A stretch of DNA of 64,000 nt from Cytobacillus citreus (GTDB taxonomy: Bacteria; Bacillota; Bacilli; Bacillales; Cytobacillaceae), in the NCBI RefSeq assembly GCF_018343665.1, contig NZ_JAGYPM010000007.1, positions 62,001 to 126,000 on the forward strand. The letters are read 5' to 3'. The translations under genes and the position numbers were made by a program. Below the pieces are notes generated by a model. That model did no database searches. It had not been told where the DNA came from and worked only from the letters and a program-made list of their open reading frames with translations. Below are positions 25,110-34,635 of this stretch, one piece after another. The first letter of the stretch is position 1; the number at the start of each line of letters is the position of its first letter.

Positions 25110-25595
25110 TCATTCATTCCTCCATTTTTGTATGCATTCATTTATTATTGTACTTTTTGAAATAAATTGTGTTAATAGAATCACATACCTAATCATTAGA
25201 CAAATTTCGCCTATCGAAAAAAGTCATTTAGCGTATGTTTTAGGGAAATTTTAATAAGTATTTAGTTAGTAAGTCATGAAATGGTATACTAATTTAATAT
25301 ATACTTTTCGAAATGATCTGAAAAAAGATCTATTTTACATGCACTAAGAATTCTTTTACTGAAAATCTATGCCAAAATAAGGATAATTCCCTAAGTGTTT
25401 TTGTCGAATAAAATCGAATAATGTGACTTTATAGTAGAATTGAAGCAAATAAATTTCGTTGTCTATTAAAAATTTCGAGATGATTTTTAATCGTTTTTTA
25501 TTTATACTATAAAAAACTTCAAAATAATTAGAATTCCATACATGCTTAATCAACATTTAGCAAAAAATTAATCTTACAAAAAAGGAGTTTCTCGT
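25110..25595. other. Divergent promoter region, no gene
   Basis: About 485 bp, very AT-rich, between divergent genes. Frames are short and without ribosome binding sites. I looked for a molybdenum-cofactor riboswitch before the molybdoenzyme gene and saw none. Confidence 0.4.
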
Positions 25596-27644
25596 ATGCA
25601 CACTTTTGTAAATGAACACAATGGGATTTTTCCCTCTGTTTGTCCGCTTGACTGCCCAGATCAGTGTGGACTTCTCCTCCATAAAGTTGACGGAAAAATT
25701 GTTAAAGTTGACGGGGATCCGAATCATCCCGTCACAAAAGGAAATATTTGCAACAAAGTTAGGAATATGACAGCGAGAATATATGATGATAAACGTTTAA
25801 AATACCCAATGAAGCGTATCGGTGCCAAAGGAAAAGGGAAATTTGAACGAATCAGCTGGGAGGAAGCAATAGGGACAATTACTTCTCGATGGAATGAACT
25901 AATTCATACAGACGGGCCAGAAAGCATTCTTCCTTATGGCTTTTATGGAAACATGGGGAATCTTAGCGCCGAGGGTATGGACCGCCGTTTTTTTCATAGA
26001 TTAGGTGCTTCTCAGCTCGAAAGAACAATTTGTCAAGCTGCTGGTACAGCTGGCTATTCTTATACAATGGGTGGCAGCTATGGAATCGATCCAGAAGATA
26101 CAATACATTCAAAATTAATCATTTTTTGGGGTATCAATGCCGTCAGTACAAATATGCACCAAGTAGCATTAGCACAGAAAGCACGAAAAAATGGTGCAAC
26201 AATTGTTGTTATTGATGTTCATAAAAATCAAACTGGAAAACTTGCTGATTGGTTCATTCCAATTTTACCTGGAACGGATGGAGCTCTAGCGCTTGGGATC
26301 ATGCACATATTATTTGCAGAAAATCTAGTTGACGCATCATTTTTACAAAAATATACAATTGGTGCCGATGAGCTGCGTGAACATGTAATTCAATATGACC
26401 CTGTAACAGTTTCAGAGATTACAGGTGTTGCAGTTGCAGATATTTATAAGCTTGCAAGAATGTACGGAAACATCTCTCCATCCTTCATTCGAATTGGAAA
26501 CGGACTTCAACATCATGATAATGGAGGAATGACGATTCGATCCATCTCCTGTCTGCCTGCATTAACTGGACAATGGCTTGAAAAAGGAGGCGGTGCAATC
26601 AAAGGTAACTCTGGCTATTTAGCCCACAATACAAAACAATTGCAGCGGCCGGATTTACTTGTAAATAAAAATACACGTATCATCAATATGAACTTGCTTG
26701 GGAAAGCATTACTTGAGATAGACCCTCCTGTAAAATCGATGTATGTGTATAACAGCAACCCTGCAGTTGTCGCACCAGAGGGAAATTTAGTCAGAAAAGG
26801 ACTAATGAGAGAAGACTTATTTCTTGTGGTACATGATCTATTTTTGACCGAAACGGCAAAGTATGCCGATATTATTTTACCAGCGAAATCTTCCTTTGAA
26901 ATGACTGACTTCTATACCTCTTACTGGCATCATTATTTGCAGCTGCAACAGCCAGTTATTGAAGCTGTTGGTGATTCTAAATCGAATGTAGAAGTTTTCC
27001 GATTGCTCGCTGATGAAATGGGCTTCCATGAACCTGCCTTTCAAGAAACAGAGGCAGAAATGATTGCAAAAGCGCTTGATAATCCGAGCAACCCGTATTT
27101 AGAAGGAATTAATTATGATCATTTAGCTGAGAATCATTATATAAAAGCGAAGATAAAGCCGTTATTTCCAGGTACTCTTCCAACACCAAGCGGAAAAATT
27201 GAATTATATTCGGAAAGAATGAAAGAGGATGGCTATCCTCCCCTTCCAACCTATATTCCAATCGTTGAAGATGGGGATTTTCCGTTTATATTTATTCCAG
27301 CACCTACTCATAATTTCTTAAATTCAACATTCTCGAATAATGAGAAACATGTTTCACTAGAAAAAGAGCCACGGCTTCATATGAACCAAAATGATGCCAT
27401 GTCATTAAGGATTGAGGATGGAGAACTAGTTCGTGTTTGGAATGATCGAGGAGAATGTGAGCTAACAGTAAAAGTGGGTGAACTCGTTCTGCAAGGAGTT
27501 GTCGTTTCACAAGGATTATGGGCTGACGCGAAAAGAAAAAAGCAGCATGTTAACGCTCTTACACCAGATCGCCTATCCGATATGGGCGGCGGAGCAACCT
27601 TTTTCTCGGGAAAGGTTCAGGTTGAAAAAATAAAGGTTAAATAA
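25596..27644 (+). CDS. Molybdopterin oxidoreductase, YyaE-like
   Basis: A 682-residue member of the DMSO-reductase family. The N-terminus has CPLDCPDQCGLLLH plus a later Cys in GNICNKV, the CX3CX3C...C pattern of a [4Fe-4S] cluster. Mo-bis-MGD domains follow (FWGINAVSTNMHQVALAQKA, IRIGNGLQHHDNGG, AKYADIILPAKSSFEMTD), and a C-terminal MGD-binding domain starts at about 560. There is no Tat signal, so it is cytosolic. No small Fe-S or membrane subunit lies nearby; the substrate is unknown, as for YyaE. AAAGGAGTTTCTCGT precedes the ATG; a terminator follows at 27803. Confidence 0.9.
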   Translation: MHTFVNEHNGIFPSVCPLDCPDQCGLLLHKVDGKIVKVDGDPNHPVTKGNICNKVRNMTARIYDDKRLKYPMKRIGAKGKGKFERISWEEAIGTITSRWNELIHTDGPESILPYGFYGNMGNLSAEGMDRRFFHRLGASQLERTICQAAGTAGYSYTMGGSYGIDPEDTIHSKLIIFWGINAVSTNMHQVALAQKARKNGATIVVIDVHKNQTGKLADWFIPILPGTDGALALGIMHILFAENLVDASFLQKYTIGADELREHVIQYDPVTVSEITGVAVADIYKLARMYGNISPSFIRIGNGLQHHDNGGMTIRSISCLPALTGQWLEKGGGAIKGNSGYLAHNTKQLQRPDLLVNKNTRIINMNLLGKALLEIDPPVKSMYVYNSNPAVVAPEGNLVRKGLMREDLFLVVHDLFLTETAKYADIILPAKSSFEMTDFYTSYWHHYLQLQQPVIEAVGDSKSNVEVFRLLADEMGFHEPAFQETEAEMIAKALDNPSNPYLEGINYDHLAENHYIKAKIKPLFPGTLPTPSGKIELYSERMKEDGYPPLPTYIPIVEDGDFPFIFIPAPTHNFLNSTFSNNEKHVSLEKEPRLHMNQNDAMSLRIEDGELVRVWNDRGECELTVKVGELVLQGVVVSQGLWADAKRKKQHVNALTPDRLSDMGGGATFFSGKVQVEKIKVK

Positions 27645-27802
27645 AATACTATTAATTAACACTTTGTTAAAAACAGTATTGATATTTAATTAATTTCTAA
27701 TTCTTTACTGTGAGATTACATTTACGATAAACTTATCGTTATCGTTGCTTTGTAATAAAGTTTGATCAAAAACACCTTACAAACCTGTTTTTTATGGTAA
27801 AT

Positions 27803-27850
27803 AAGAAGAATCCATTAAAAAAAAGATTGAACAAAATGGATTCTTCTTCA
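27803..27850 (+). terminator. Intrinsic terminator after the molybdoenzyme gene
   Basis: AAGAAGAATCCATT pairs perfectly with AATGGATTCTTCTT around an A-rich loop. Located about 160 bp after the stop; T-run is weak. Confidence 0.65.
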
Positions 27851-27914
27851 GCAGATTTAAGTTTGATTTTTATAAAAAAGTTTGATCATTTTCCACCTAT
27901 GTTGTTCAACATTC

Positions 27915-27933
27915 GCGCCCTTTAATGGAATAA
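27915..27933. repeat. Dispersed GCGCCC..GGAAYAA repeat, copy a
   Basis: GCGCCCTTTAATGGAATAA. Core of a short repeat family with at least nine copies between 27.9 and 47.5 kb; other members use GATTGTGG in place of TTTAATGG. Confidence 0.6.
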
Positions 27934-27981
27934 ATATAATACGATTTCAAAAATAAATTCAATTTTTTCTTTTTTCACTAG

Positions 27982-28917
27982 TCGAGTAGAAGGGAGCCTT
28001 TCTACCTTGCGGTAAATTGGACTCCACCCCCCTCACAGAACCGTGCTTGCGCTATTGTCTGGATAGAATTCAGGCGCGCGCACTAATTAAAGCCACGTTT
28101 CCTGAAACCCCCCTGCGATCCCGGACGGTCGGATTTCCCGAATCCGGTTCTGACCTTGAATATTTAATAAATGGGCCTTCCCTTATTATCCTAGGATTAA
28201 ATGCCGACACGCATATTCCCCAATCAATAACAAGGTTTACTACATAATTAGCCATGCTCGGGATAATAACTGTTATTATTAAGGCTCTGTGTCCTATTTT
28301 ACAATCCCATGGCATCCAAGTGCCCAGAGGTCCTTTGCTCAACTTTGGTGTTACCATTGTTGAAATATGTTTCTACATATTTAGAAAAGCATTACCTTTT
28401 CCTCTTAGCTACTACGACCTCATTCGTCAGTCCTAAATCCTCCTGTCATTTTCGGTGATACCTTATATGACGGGTCTTTGCTGGTTGTTGTCGTCCAGCT
28501 GGAAGTAGGACCTTCCCGTCGTTATCTCTGAAAATCTTTCCCTAGATGCTAGAGCCCATATCCCGGCTTCCCCTATAGTGCATATAACCGTTTCTTCCTA
28601 TAGGGCTTCGGCCTTTCCCAATGCGTCAATGGGTCGGCGAATCGCAACATTCCCTTCAACAGTTTCTGAAGGGGGAGCCATTTCGAGACTGCAGTATTCG
28701 TTAAATCCTTCTGGCCTCTAGGTTTGCTTGCCATACTGACTGTTCCTACCTTATATTCTCTGAGTAATATAGGCAGCTACGGCTTTTACGTCCGAGCAGA
28801 ACGTGATTTGTTACCTCCTCACGCATCGGATATGCTAGTTGTCTGAATCGGTCAATTGACAACAGGAGACTTTCACTCCATTAGATTCTCAGCCTTGACG
28901 GCTGCTCCAACGCACAC
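27982..28917 (-). mobile_element. Group II intron relic (RNA part, no intact maturase)
   Basis: On the minus strand the element opens GTGTGCGTTGGAGCAGCC, a GUGYG-type 5' end. It continues with typical domain I-III blocks (TGGAGTGAAAGTCTCC, GTTCTGCTCGGACGTAAAAG, GCACTATAGGGGAAGCCGG, GACGGGAAGGTCCTACTTCC). The 3' part has GCACGGTTCTGTGAGGGGG and a GGGAG...CTCCC domain VI hairpin near 27985-28020. The domain V 5' strand looks altered. The maturase that belongs in domain IV is replaced by a 95-codon frame (28070-28357) with no similarity to reverse transcriptase. It cannot move by itself. Confidence 0.7.
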
Positions 28918-28936
28918 AGCTCCTCCTAGTTATCAT

Positions 28937-29529
28937 TTACAGAATGTAGCTAATCTCTTTTCTTAAATCATAAATATTCACTTTAATTCTTGGTGATCGA
29001 AGTGGGTATTTATTAAGAAATAGACTGAATTTATCCCATGTAAAGGATTTCCTTTGGCTTCTTCTATTGAGCCATTTAAACAATAACTTTTCGATTTTGT
29101 CTTTGAAGTTGTAAACATTTTGGGTATTATCAGTGATGCATTAATAGTTGTAATAACCTATTAGTGAGCGTTTAAATCTATCCATAATCATATGAATATC
29201 TTTACTTCTATTACTCTTCAGCCATTCTTTCGTTTCTTTTAGTTTACCTTGTACTTTCTTCCTGCTTGATTTCCGTTTTACTCGAAATTTCCCTTGTTTA
29301 CTTTTCCCACAATAGTGTGTAAAACCAAGGAAATCAAAAGTTGCTGGTTTACTTCTTCCCTGTTGATTTGCATTTTGCTCCGCAAACCGCCCAAAGGGAA
29401 TAATTTTGGTTTTATCCTCAGCTATTTCTAAGTTAAATTCAGATATAAGTTTCTTTAATTCTAAAATCTCATTAGTTAATCGTACTTTTTCTTCATTAAA
29501 AGATTCTAAATCCTTATTAGATAAAACAG
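28937..29529 (-). pseudogene. Group II intron reverse transcriptase/maturase, 3' part, with in-frame stop
   Basis: The minus strand encodes LEIAEDKTKIIPFGRFAEQN, then FDFLGFTHYCGKSKQGKFRV, DRFKRSLIGYYNY and, after a TAA at 29142-29144, ITDNTQNVYNFKDKIEKLLF and YPLRSPRIKVNIYD. These are the end of the RT thumb, the maturase X domain and the short tail. The catalytic YADD region is missing and the 5' end stops exactly at the repeat at 29530. Position relative to the intron RNA at 27982-28917 suggests one intron once inserted beside or into another. Confidence 0.8.
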
Positions 29530-29573
29530 GCGCTTATCCTTATTCGAGAATTGCGCCCGGTTGTGGAACAAGG
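29530..29573. repeat. Dispersed GCGCCC..GGAAYAA repeat, copy b
   Basis: GGCGCTTATCCTTATTCGAG then AATTGCGCCCGGTTGTGGAACAAGG. GGCGC and GCGCC can pair. It marks the 5' truncation point of the intron reverse transcriptase. Confidence 0.65.
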
Positions 29574-29627
29574 TTAAACAGAGGAACTCGGTTTCTGAAT
29601 CAATTGATACACGAAAAATTTGAAATA

Positions 29628-30854
29628 TTATAAATTTAAATCCCCATCAAAGGATTTTCTTTTCCCAACCTGAATTAAGGACAAAGATAAGACCGCAGAA
29701 ATAAAGATAAGGATTGAACCTAAAATATAGACTGCACGCACTCCTATCATGTCTGAAATAAAGCCCATCAGAAAAATAGAGAATCCCGTGACAAGTGATA
29801 ATAGTATTCCTTGTGAAGCATACACCTTCGGCAAATGTTGTGATTCAATATTTATTTGGAATGCAGTTTGTTGGGCGACATCTCTAATTTGGTATGCAGG
29901 TCCCATTGCAACACAAAGCAAGAGTGCAAGGATAGGGATACTTGTAAGCCCGTAGATTAAGGTGAAAAGACTAAATAATAACGAACCGACTGCCATACTA
30001 ACTATTAAGTGTTTCTGAATGAGTTTTGCTAAGAGTAAGGTAAGCAAACCACCAATAATGGAACCGATATAATAGCTTGCATTAATAAAACCCCACCATT
30101 GTTCACCTTGATTCAATGCTTCTTTCACATAAACCAATGTAATAGCCCCAATCCAAATAGAACCTGCTACCCCTTCTATTACATCCATTAATGTAACCAT
30201 TCTTAGCGTGCTGTTTTTCCAAAGGAAAATCCAGCCCTCTTTCATCAATTCCCATCTAGATTGATTTTCAGTTACTTTTTCATCATTCTCAATGATATAT
30301 TTTGATGTAATGAAAATACACAATACAGCTATCCATACTAATACTATATTAAAAAACAAAGTAGGGTAATGTCCAAATTTTAATACCGACAAACCCGTAA
30401 AACTATACCCTGCTATTTGAGCTGATTGTGATGTGACAGATATTGAACCGTTCGCCTTCACAAGGTCATCTTTCAACACTATTTTAGGTATGAGCGAACA
30501 TAGAATCGGCTTCTCTAATCCACCGACAAAGGAAATGATTAAAACGTGTATGAGTAACACATATATATGAGTTATAATTGCTTCAAAACCTATGAGCAAT
30601 AATGTGAGTAATATAGCTCTAAATCCTGGAAGACTCATAAATAACTTTGAGAAAGGGAACTTTATATATATTAATGGTGACAGTAAACCTGCTACTAAAT
30701 TTGCTATTGCTTGGAATAAAGGGAACATTGAGGCTATTAATGCAGATTCCGTTTTTTGATATATAAATGTGGTAATCACCATAATGTAAATTACTTCAGC
30801 AAGTGCTAAACTCGTCTTTGTCACTAGGAAACTATAAAATGGAACCTTTTTCAT
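29628..30854 (-). CDS. MFS transporter
   Basis: A 408-residue permease with about 12 hydrophobic segments, related to the DHA3-type macrolide/antibiotic exporters of Gram-positives. Features: a long first loop (IYQKTESALIASMFPLFQAI), the GLEKPILCSLIPKIV segment after TM4 typical of this family, and a central loop of about 40 charged residues (VTENQSRWELMKEGW) preceding the second half. The exported substrate is not known. Start 30854 is set by GTGGGGGGATGTT; a longer frame opens 18 bp upstream. No regulator adjacent. Confidence 0.85.
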   Translation of the reverse strand: MKKVPFYSFLVTKTSLALAEVIYIMVITTFIYQKTESALIASMFPLFQAIANLVAGLLSPLIYIKFPFSKLFMSLPGFRAILLTLLLIGFEAIITHIYVLLIHVLIISFVGGLEKPILCSLIPKIVLKDDLVKANGSISVTSQSAQIAGYSFTGLSVLKFGHYPTLFFNIVLVWIAVLCIFITSKYIIENDEKVTENQSRWELMKEGWIFLWKNSTLRMVTLMDVIEGVAGSIWIGAITLVYVKEALNQGEQWWGFINASYYIGSIIGGLLTLLLAKLIQKHLIVSMAVGSLLFSLFTLIYGLTSIPILALLLCVAMGPAYQIRDVAQQTAFQINIESQHLPKVYASQGILLSLVTGFSIFLMGFISDMIGVRAVYILGSILIFISAVLSLSLIQVGKRKSFDGDLNL

Positions 30855-30972
30855 AACATCCCCCCACTGCATAAACCATTATTTCGATTCTTGGTATAAT
30901 TAGATAACCACAACCTTTTTTATCCAATTTCATTACCTTAACATAAATGAAATAATGCCAAAATAGGACTCG

Positions 30973-31050
30973 GAATTGTTCCACAATCTTGCCCTTTTCA
31001 TGAAGAAAGACGCTTTCCTTATTTCAGAAAAGCGCCCGTTTCTTGAATAA
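30973..31050. repeat. Dispersed GCGCCC..GGAAYAA repeat, copy c (two half units)
   Basis: Contains GGAATTGTTCCACAATCTTGCCC (reverse of the GGGC..GATTGTGGAACAA form) and GACGCTTTCCTTATTTCAG followed by AAAAGCGCCCG. Confidence 0.55.
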
Positions 31051-31110
31051 TATAGATTTACTAAAGACTTGTGCACAGGTGACAGATGCGATGAAACTTA
31101 CAAAAACAGC

Positions 31111-31149
31111 ACTATTCTCCCATTCTTTTTAAATCGATGAGAGAATAGC
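31111..31149 (-). terminator. Terminator after the crystallin-like gene
   Basis: GCACTATTCTCCC pairs with GAGAGAATAGCG around an AT-rich loop; it lies about 20 bp past the stop of the minus-strand gene. Confidence 0.55.
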
Positions 31150-31169
31150 GATTTTTAAAACTCTAGGAA

Positions 31170-31781
31170 CTATTTGATTTCGATTGCCGAAGCCCTGTCA
31201 TTCCAATCCGAGGCCATATTAGCAGTTGTACCATACCAATCGGAATGTCTAAATGAGACTCCTTTGCCTTTTCCTTGAGTTGACGTATGCTCCCACAGAA
31301 TCGTCATATAGCTATAAGAAGGTGACGCTGTACTTAAAGAGGAAATTCTGTCATTCCAGCTGGAAGGCAAGTTTTTAAACCCAGATCTCCAATAAATATA
31401 CTGTCCACCTTTATTTTTATGCTCATAGAAATCAGTACAACAAGCGCCGCTGGCCATGATACCGATTTCGTTTTCCTCGACTTTATTTTCAAGTCTCTCT
31501 TTATCTTTTTCAATAAATGCTTCGAATGTTTCCTCGCTCGTAAATCCATACGCCAACCAATCGCCATCTTGATTCTGTTCTGGCAGAACTAGGGTTATTT
31601 GTATTTCTTCGTTGGAATTGATATTTACTTCGGCCAGCGAATTCACATCTTTTTCATCCACAGTTAAATAGTGGAACGATTCAATCGTATAATCTTTTTC
31701 TGCTGCATATGTCGCTGGTACCATTACCATCAAAACGAAAAGAGAACATATTACGGAAAGACAAAGTTTTTTTATTCGCAA
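31170..31781 (-). CDS. Secreted protein with beta/gamma-crystallin-like domain
   Basis: A 203-residue exported protein: signal peptide to about residue 26 (MVPATYAAEK cleavage), an acidic middle domain of about 85 residues, and a C-terminal domain of about 90 residues. The latter has two Greek-key repeats: FYEHKNKGGQYIYWRSGFKN ending SSWNDRISSL, and LWEHTSTQGKGKGVSFRHSD ending SDWNDRASAIEI. The repeated WNDR(I/A)S and aromatic YEHxN.GG pattern are the signature of microbial beta/gamma-crystallins and related peptidase-inhibitor-like proteins, which often bind calcium. The target is unknown. A CC pair at GACCTD may form a disulfide. Confidence 0.75.
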   Translation of the reverse strand: MRIKKLCLSVICSLFVLMVMVPATYAAEKDYTIESFHYLTVDEKDVNSLAEVNINSNEEIQITLVLPEQNQDGDWLAYGFTSEETFEAFIEKDKERLENKVEENEIGIMASGACCTDFYEHKNKGGQYIYWRSGFKNLPSSWNDRISSLSTASPSYSYMTILWEHTSTQGKGKGVSFRHSDWYGTTANMASDWNDRASAIEIK

Positions 31782-32850
31782 AATTTTCCACTCCCTATTA
31801 TTTTACTTTAGATACTTTTGCGTAAAAAGTGAACCGATATTGATAGCCCTCGCGTAAAATCTTGACGGAACAGCCAATTTTGGGTTGTAAACCAATGGCT
31901 AAATCTCGTTTCGTTCCTCAGCCGTTTATACGAAACTTGTTGGGGGATGATGCATTTTGGTCCTTAGACTGTGGCGAAAATGCAAAAAACATTGAAAAGC
32001 ATAAAATAAACAGTAACAGCTATTTCTTATAGTTCCTTGAGGGATAAATCCATTTTTCTCCTTTCCTCCCTATATTAACTAAGAGTTTACAGTATAAAAA
32101 ATGGAATGGAAGATAAAAATTACCTATTTATTTTTATCAGACTTATGAATTATAGATCTTTCTTTAAAGATTGAACCTATATTTAGCCAATTTTCTTTAC
32201 AACTTTTGTTCAAGAAAATGGCCCTTTAACGGAACAACTCTATTTTCAATTAACAGTTCATTAATGCTCCTTTTAATTCAAATGTTCTTTCCTTTTACTA
32301 TAAAAACACCCCTTTAGATAAATATCCAAAGGGGTGAAACGTCGCAACTTTTTTGAAAACATCGTGACTTTATTTCAAATCTGCATGAAGCATTTATTTT
32401 TAACTTAGCTTGATGGACATGTGGTAGGGCTCCTTATATCATAAACAAGGAACCCGAATTCCCCAATTCAAATCGAAGTATTGAATTGGAAATTGGGAAA
32501 GAGATTCACGTAACTGGCTTCGCTTGTCAAAGCTGGTTAATGTGAGGCGAGTATGAGACATGCCATCAAAATGAATAGATTTACAGAAGCCTTAACTTCA
32601 ATAAAAGAAATCCTATTACTTCCAAAATAGTAAATATTATTTCATGATAGTAAATATTGTTTAGTGATTATGAATGGAATATTTAGAATTGTCCAGATCC
32701 TTAGGGCTAACCCGGATTTTTCATTTCAAAAATTACAATTAACTTTATATCAAAAGTACCTATTTTCCGAAAAATATGTAGATGGATTATGTTTAAACAC
32801 CTATACAATTTCTTTTGGACTTGTTAGTAAAATGATATTTGTCCCATTTT
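31782..32850. other. Long intergenic stretch, structured but without recognised genes
   Basis: About 1 kb. It contains a perfect hairpin at 32306-32335 (CACCCCTTT/AAAGGGGTG, with T-run on the minus strand). An inverted repeat lies at about 32458-32502 (CCCCAATTCAAATCGAAG against TTGAATTGGAAATTGGG). After it comes a run with GTAACTGGCTTCGCTTGTC that looks like the end of a mobile element. A frame of 67 codons at 32664 has no ribosome binding site. A repeat copy is at 32220. Confidence 0.4.
32220..32237. repeat. Dispersed GGCCC..GGAAYAA repeat, copy d
   Basis: GGCCCTTTAACGGAACAA, matching the core at 27915 with GGCCC for GCGCCC. Confidence 0.5.
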
Positions 32851-32856
32851 CTCCAT

Positions 32857-32922
32857 TTAACCTTTAATTTACTTTCAAGTAACACTATGTCTACACTCAA
32901 AATCTATACTTATCCTATAAAT
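32857..32922 (+). promoter_or_regulatory. PhoP box and promoter of the alkaline phosphatase gene
   Basis: Four TT(A/T)ACA-like hexamers in exact 11-bp phase: TTAACC (32857), TTTACT (32868), GTAACA (32879), TCTACA (32890), with a weaker AATCTA at 32901. The -10-like TATAAAT lies at about 32916. PhoP of Bacillus binds direct repeats of TT(A/C/T)ACA separated by 5 bp, so this gene should be induced by phosphate starvation. Confidence 0.8.
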
Positions 32923-32940
32923 ACCTTAGGAGGAGTTATA

Positions 32941-34266
32941 ATGAAAAAGAAATCTATTAAAAAGAAACTAATCCCGTTTGCTGTTGTGTCTTCACTCGCG
33001 CTTGGAGCCCTTGTAGGAAGTTTTTCAGTTCCAACGGCAGATGCGAAATCAAATAATCAAAATAGCAATAATGGTAAAGCTAAAAATGTTATTTTCATGG
33101 TTCCAGATGGCTACTCTGCTTCTTATGCAACGAACTACAGATGGTATAAAGGTGAGGAAACTGTGTTAGATTCTATGCTAGTTGGGATGCATCGTACCTA
33201 TTCTGCTAACACAGAGATAACAGACTCAGCTGCTGCAGGTACTGCGATGGCGACTGGAGTCAAAACAAATAATGGGATGATTAGTACATCTCCGGATGGT
33301 AAAGAATTAAAAACCATTCTTGAAGCTGCAGAAGAAAATGGGAAATCGTCAGGTTTAGTCGCTACTTCAACGATTACACATGCAACACCAGCTGTATTTG
33401 CTTCTCATGTTGCTTCACGTTCAAATGAAGCAGATATTGCACCACAATTACTTGAAAATGGTGTCGATGTTCTTCTTGGAGGAGGTAAACAATACTTCCC
33501 TGAATCCTTATTGAATGAGGCATCAGAAAATGGTTATCAATATGTTACAAATCAAGAAGAGCTTAAAAATGTAAAAAAAGCGGATAAGCTTATCGGACTA
33601 TTCGCTGAAGATGGCATGGCACCTGAATTGGATCGCGACGAAACCAATCAACCAAGCCTTGCAGAAATGACAGAATCTGCATTAGATATTCTTAAAAAGG
33701 ATAAAGACGGTTTCTTTTTAATGGTTGAAGGTAGCCAAATTGATTGGGCTGGCCATGATAATGATGCTGCATGGGCAATGAAAGATAGTGAAGCATTTGA
33801 ACTTGCTGTTGAGGAAGCAGTAGAATTTGCAAAGAAGGATGGCAACACATTAGTAGTTGTTGCTGGTGACCATGATACTGGCGGAATGTCAGTCGGTGGT
33901 TATGGTAAAGGAGACGCAAATCTTGAAGTATTGCGTAATGTTTCAGCAACTGGTGATTTCATGGAAAGCAAATTGAACGCTGACCGCAGTAATGTAAAGG
34001 AAATTGTTAAGCAGTATACAAACCTTGATTTAACAGATGCTGAAGCTGAGAGAATCAAAACTGCTAAAACCCCATCGATGGCTATCAATCAAGTCGTTTC
34101 TGAACGTGCAATCGTTGGCTGGACAAGCACAGGTCACACTGGTACAGACGTTCCTTTATATGCATTCGGACCAGGGTCTCACTTATTTAACGGATTACAT
34201 GAAAACACAGACCTACCTGTATTAATGGCCGAAGCAATGAAAATTAAATTCAACCCAGGAAAATAA
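32941..34266 (+). CDS. Secreted alkaline phosphatase
   Basis: A 441-residue exported phosphomonoesterase of the PhoA family. A signal peptide (KKKSIKKK, hydrophobic core, TADA cleavage site near residue 35) precedes the domain. Nucleophile Ser is in ITDSAAAGTAMATG; metal ligands are in VPDGYSAS, THATPAVFASHV, EGSQIDWAGHDND, AGDHDTGG and STGHTGTDVP. Start 32941 is chosen over the longer frame at 32839 because AGGAGGAGTTATA directly precedes it and the signal peptide starts there; the longer frame would read through the PhoP box. Controlled by the PhoP box at 32857. Confidence 0.94.
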   Translation: MKKKSIKKKLIPFAVVSSLALGALVGSFSVPTADAKSNNQNSNNGKAKNVIFMVPDGYSASYATNYRWYKGEETVLDSMLVGMHRTYSANTEITDSAAAGTAMATGVKTNNGMISTSPDGKELKTILEAAEENGKSSGLVATSTITHATPAVFASHVASRSNEADIAPQLLENGVDVLLGGGKQYFPESLLNEASENGYQYVTNQEELKNVKKADKLIGLFAEDGMAPELDRDETNQPSLAEMTESALDILKKDKDGFFLMVEGSQIDWAGHDNDAAWAMKDSEAFELAVEEAVEFAKKDGNTLVVVAGDHDTGGMSVGGYGKGDANLEVLRNVSATGDFMESKLNADRSNVKEIVKQYTNLDLTDAEAERIKTAKTPSMAINQVVSERAIVGWTSTGHTGTDVPLYAFGPGSHLFNGLHENTDLPVLMAEAMKIKFNPGK

Positions 34267-34308
34267 GGTTCTATATGAAAAGATCTGTTTAGATACAGAC
34301 CTTTCAGA

Positions 34309-34485
34309 GTGTCGACAAAGGATGATAGTAAGCGAGAATTAAAAGCAATTTATAATAAACATGGACGTGTATCTTTTCGTAAACTAAAAGAAGTATCAAC
34401 TATATCGATTTCTACAATCTTTAGAAGATTTCATACAACTAAAATTAATGAAGTATGGGATGAAGTTTTAAAAGATAATAAATAA
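34309..34485 (+). CDS. Short basic helical protein, possibly a homing-endonuclease-associated repeat fragment
   Basis: A 58-codon frame from GTG. It reads SKRELKAIYNKHGRVSFRKL then SISTIFRRFHTTKINEVWDE. The pattern of two helices, a Gly-Arg-hydrophobic turn and a STI.RRF..W-like motif recalls the homing-endonuclease-associated (HNH_repeat) DNA-binding module. No good ribosome binding site and no nuclease domain, so it may be a leftover piece. Confidence 0.35.
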   Translation: MSTKDDSKRELKAIYNKHGRVSFRKLKEVSTISISTIFRRFHTTKINEVWDEVLKDNK

Positions 34486-34635
34486 TTCGATTTTAAATGA
34501 TCGAATTAAAAACAATGTTTAAACGCTAAATTACATTCAAAATGGGTAGTCATATTTTGTACTGACTGCCCATTTTAAATTATTTCTAAGTCATGTTGCG
34601 AAAAGTTGTAGTAAGTAGCAAACTCCCATTTAAAA

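Noticed and set aside
25110-25595. Molybdenum-cofactor riboswitch before the molybdoenzyme gene
   Set aside because: No conserved stems found in this AT-rich region.
28000-28900. rRNA fragment or tRNA cluster, because of the structured, GC-richer sequence
   Set aside because: The blocks match group II intron RNA, not rRNA; no tRNA cloverleaf or CCA end was seen.
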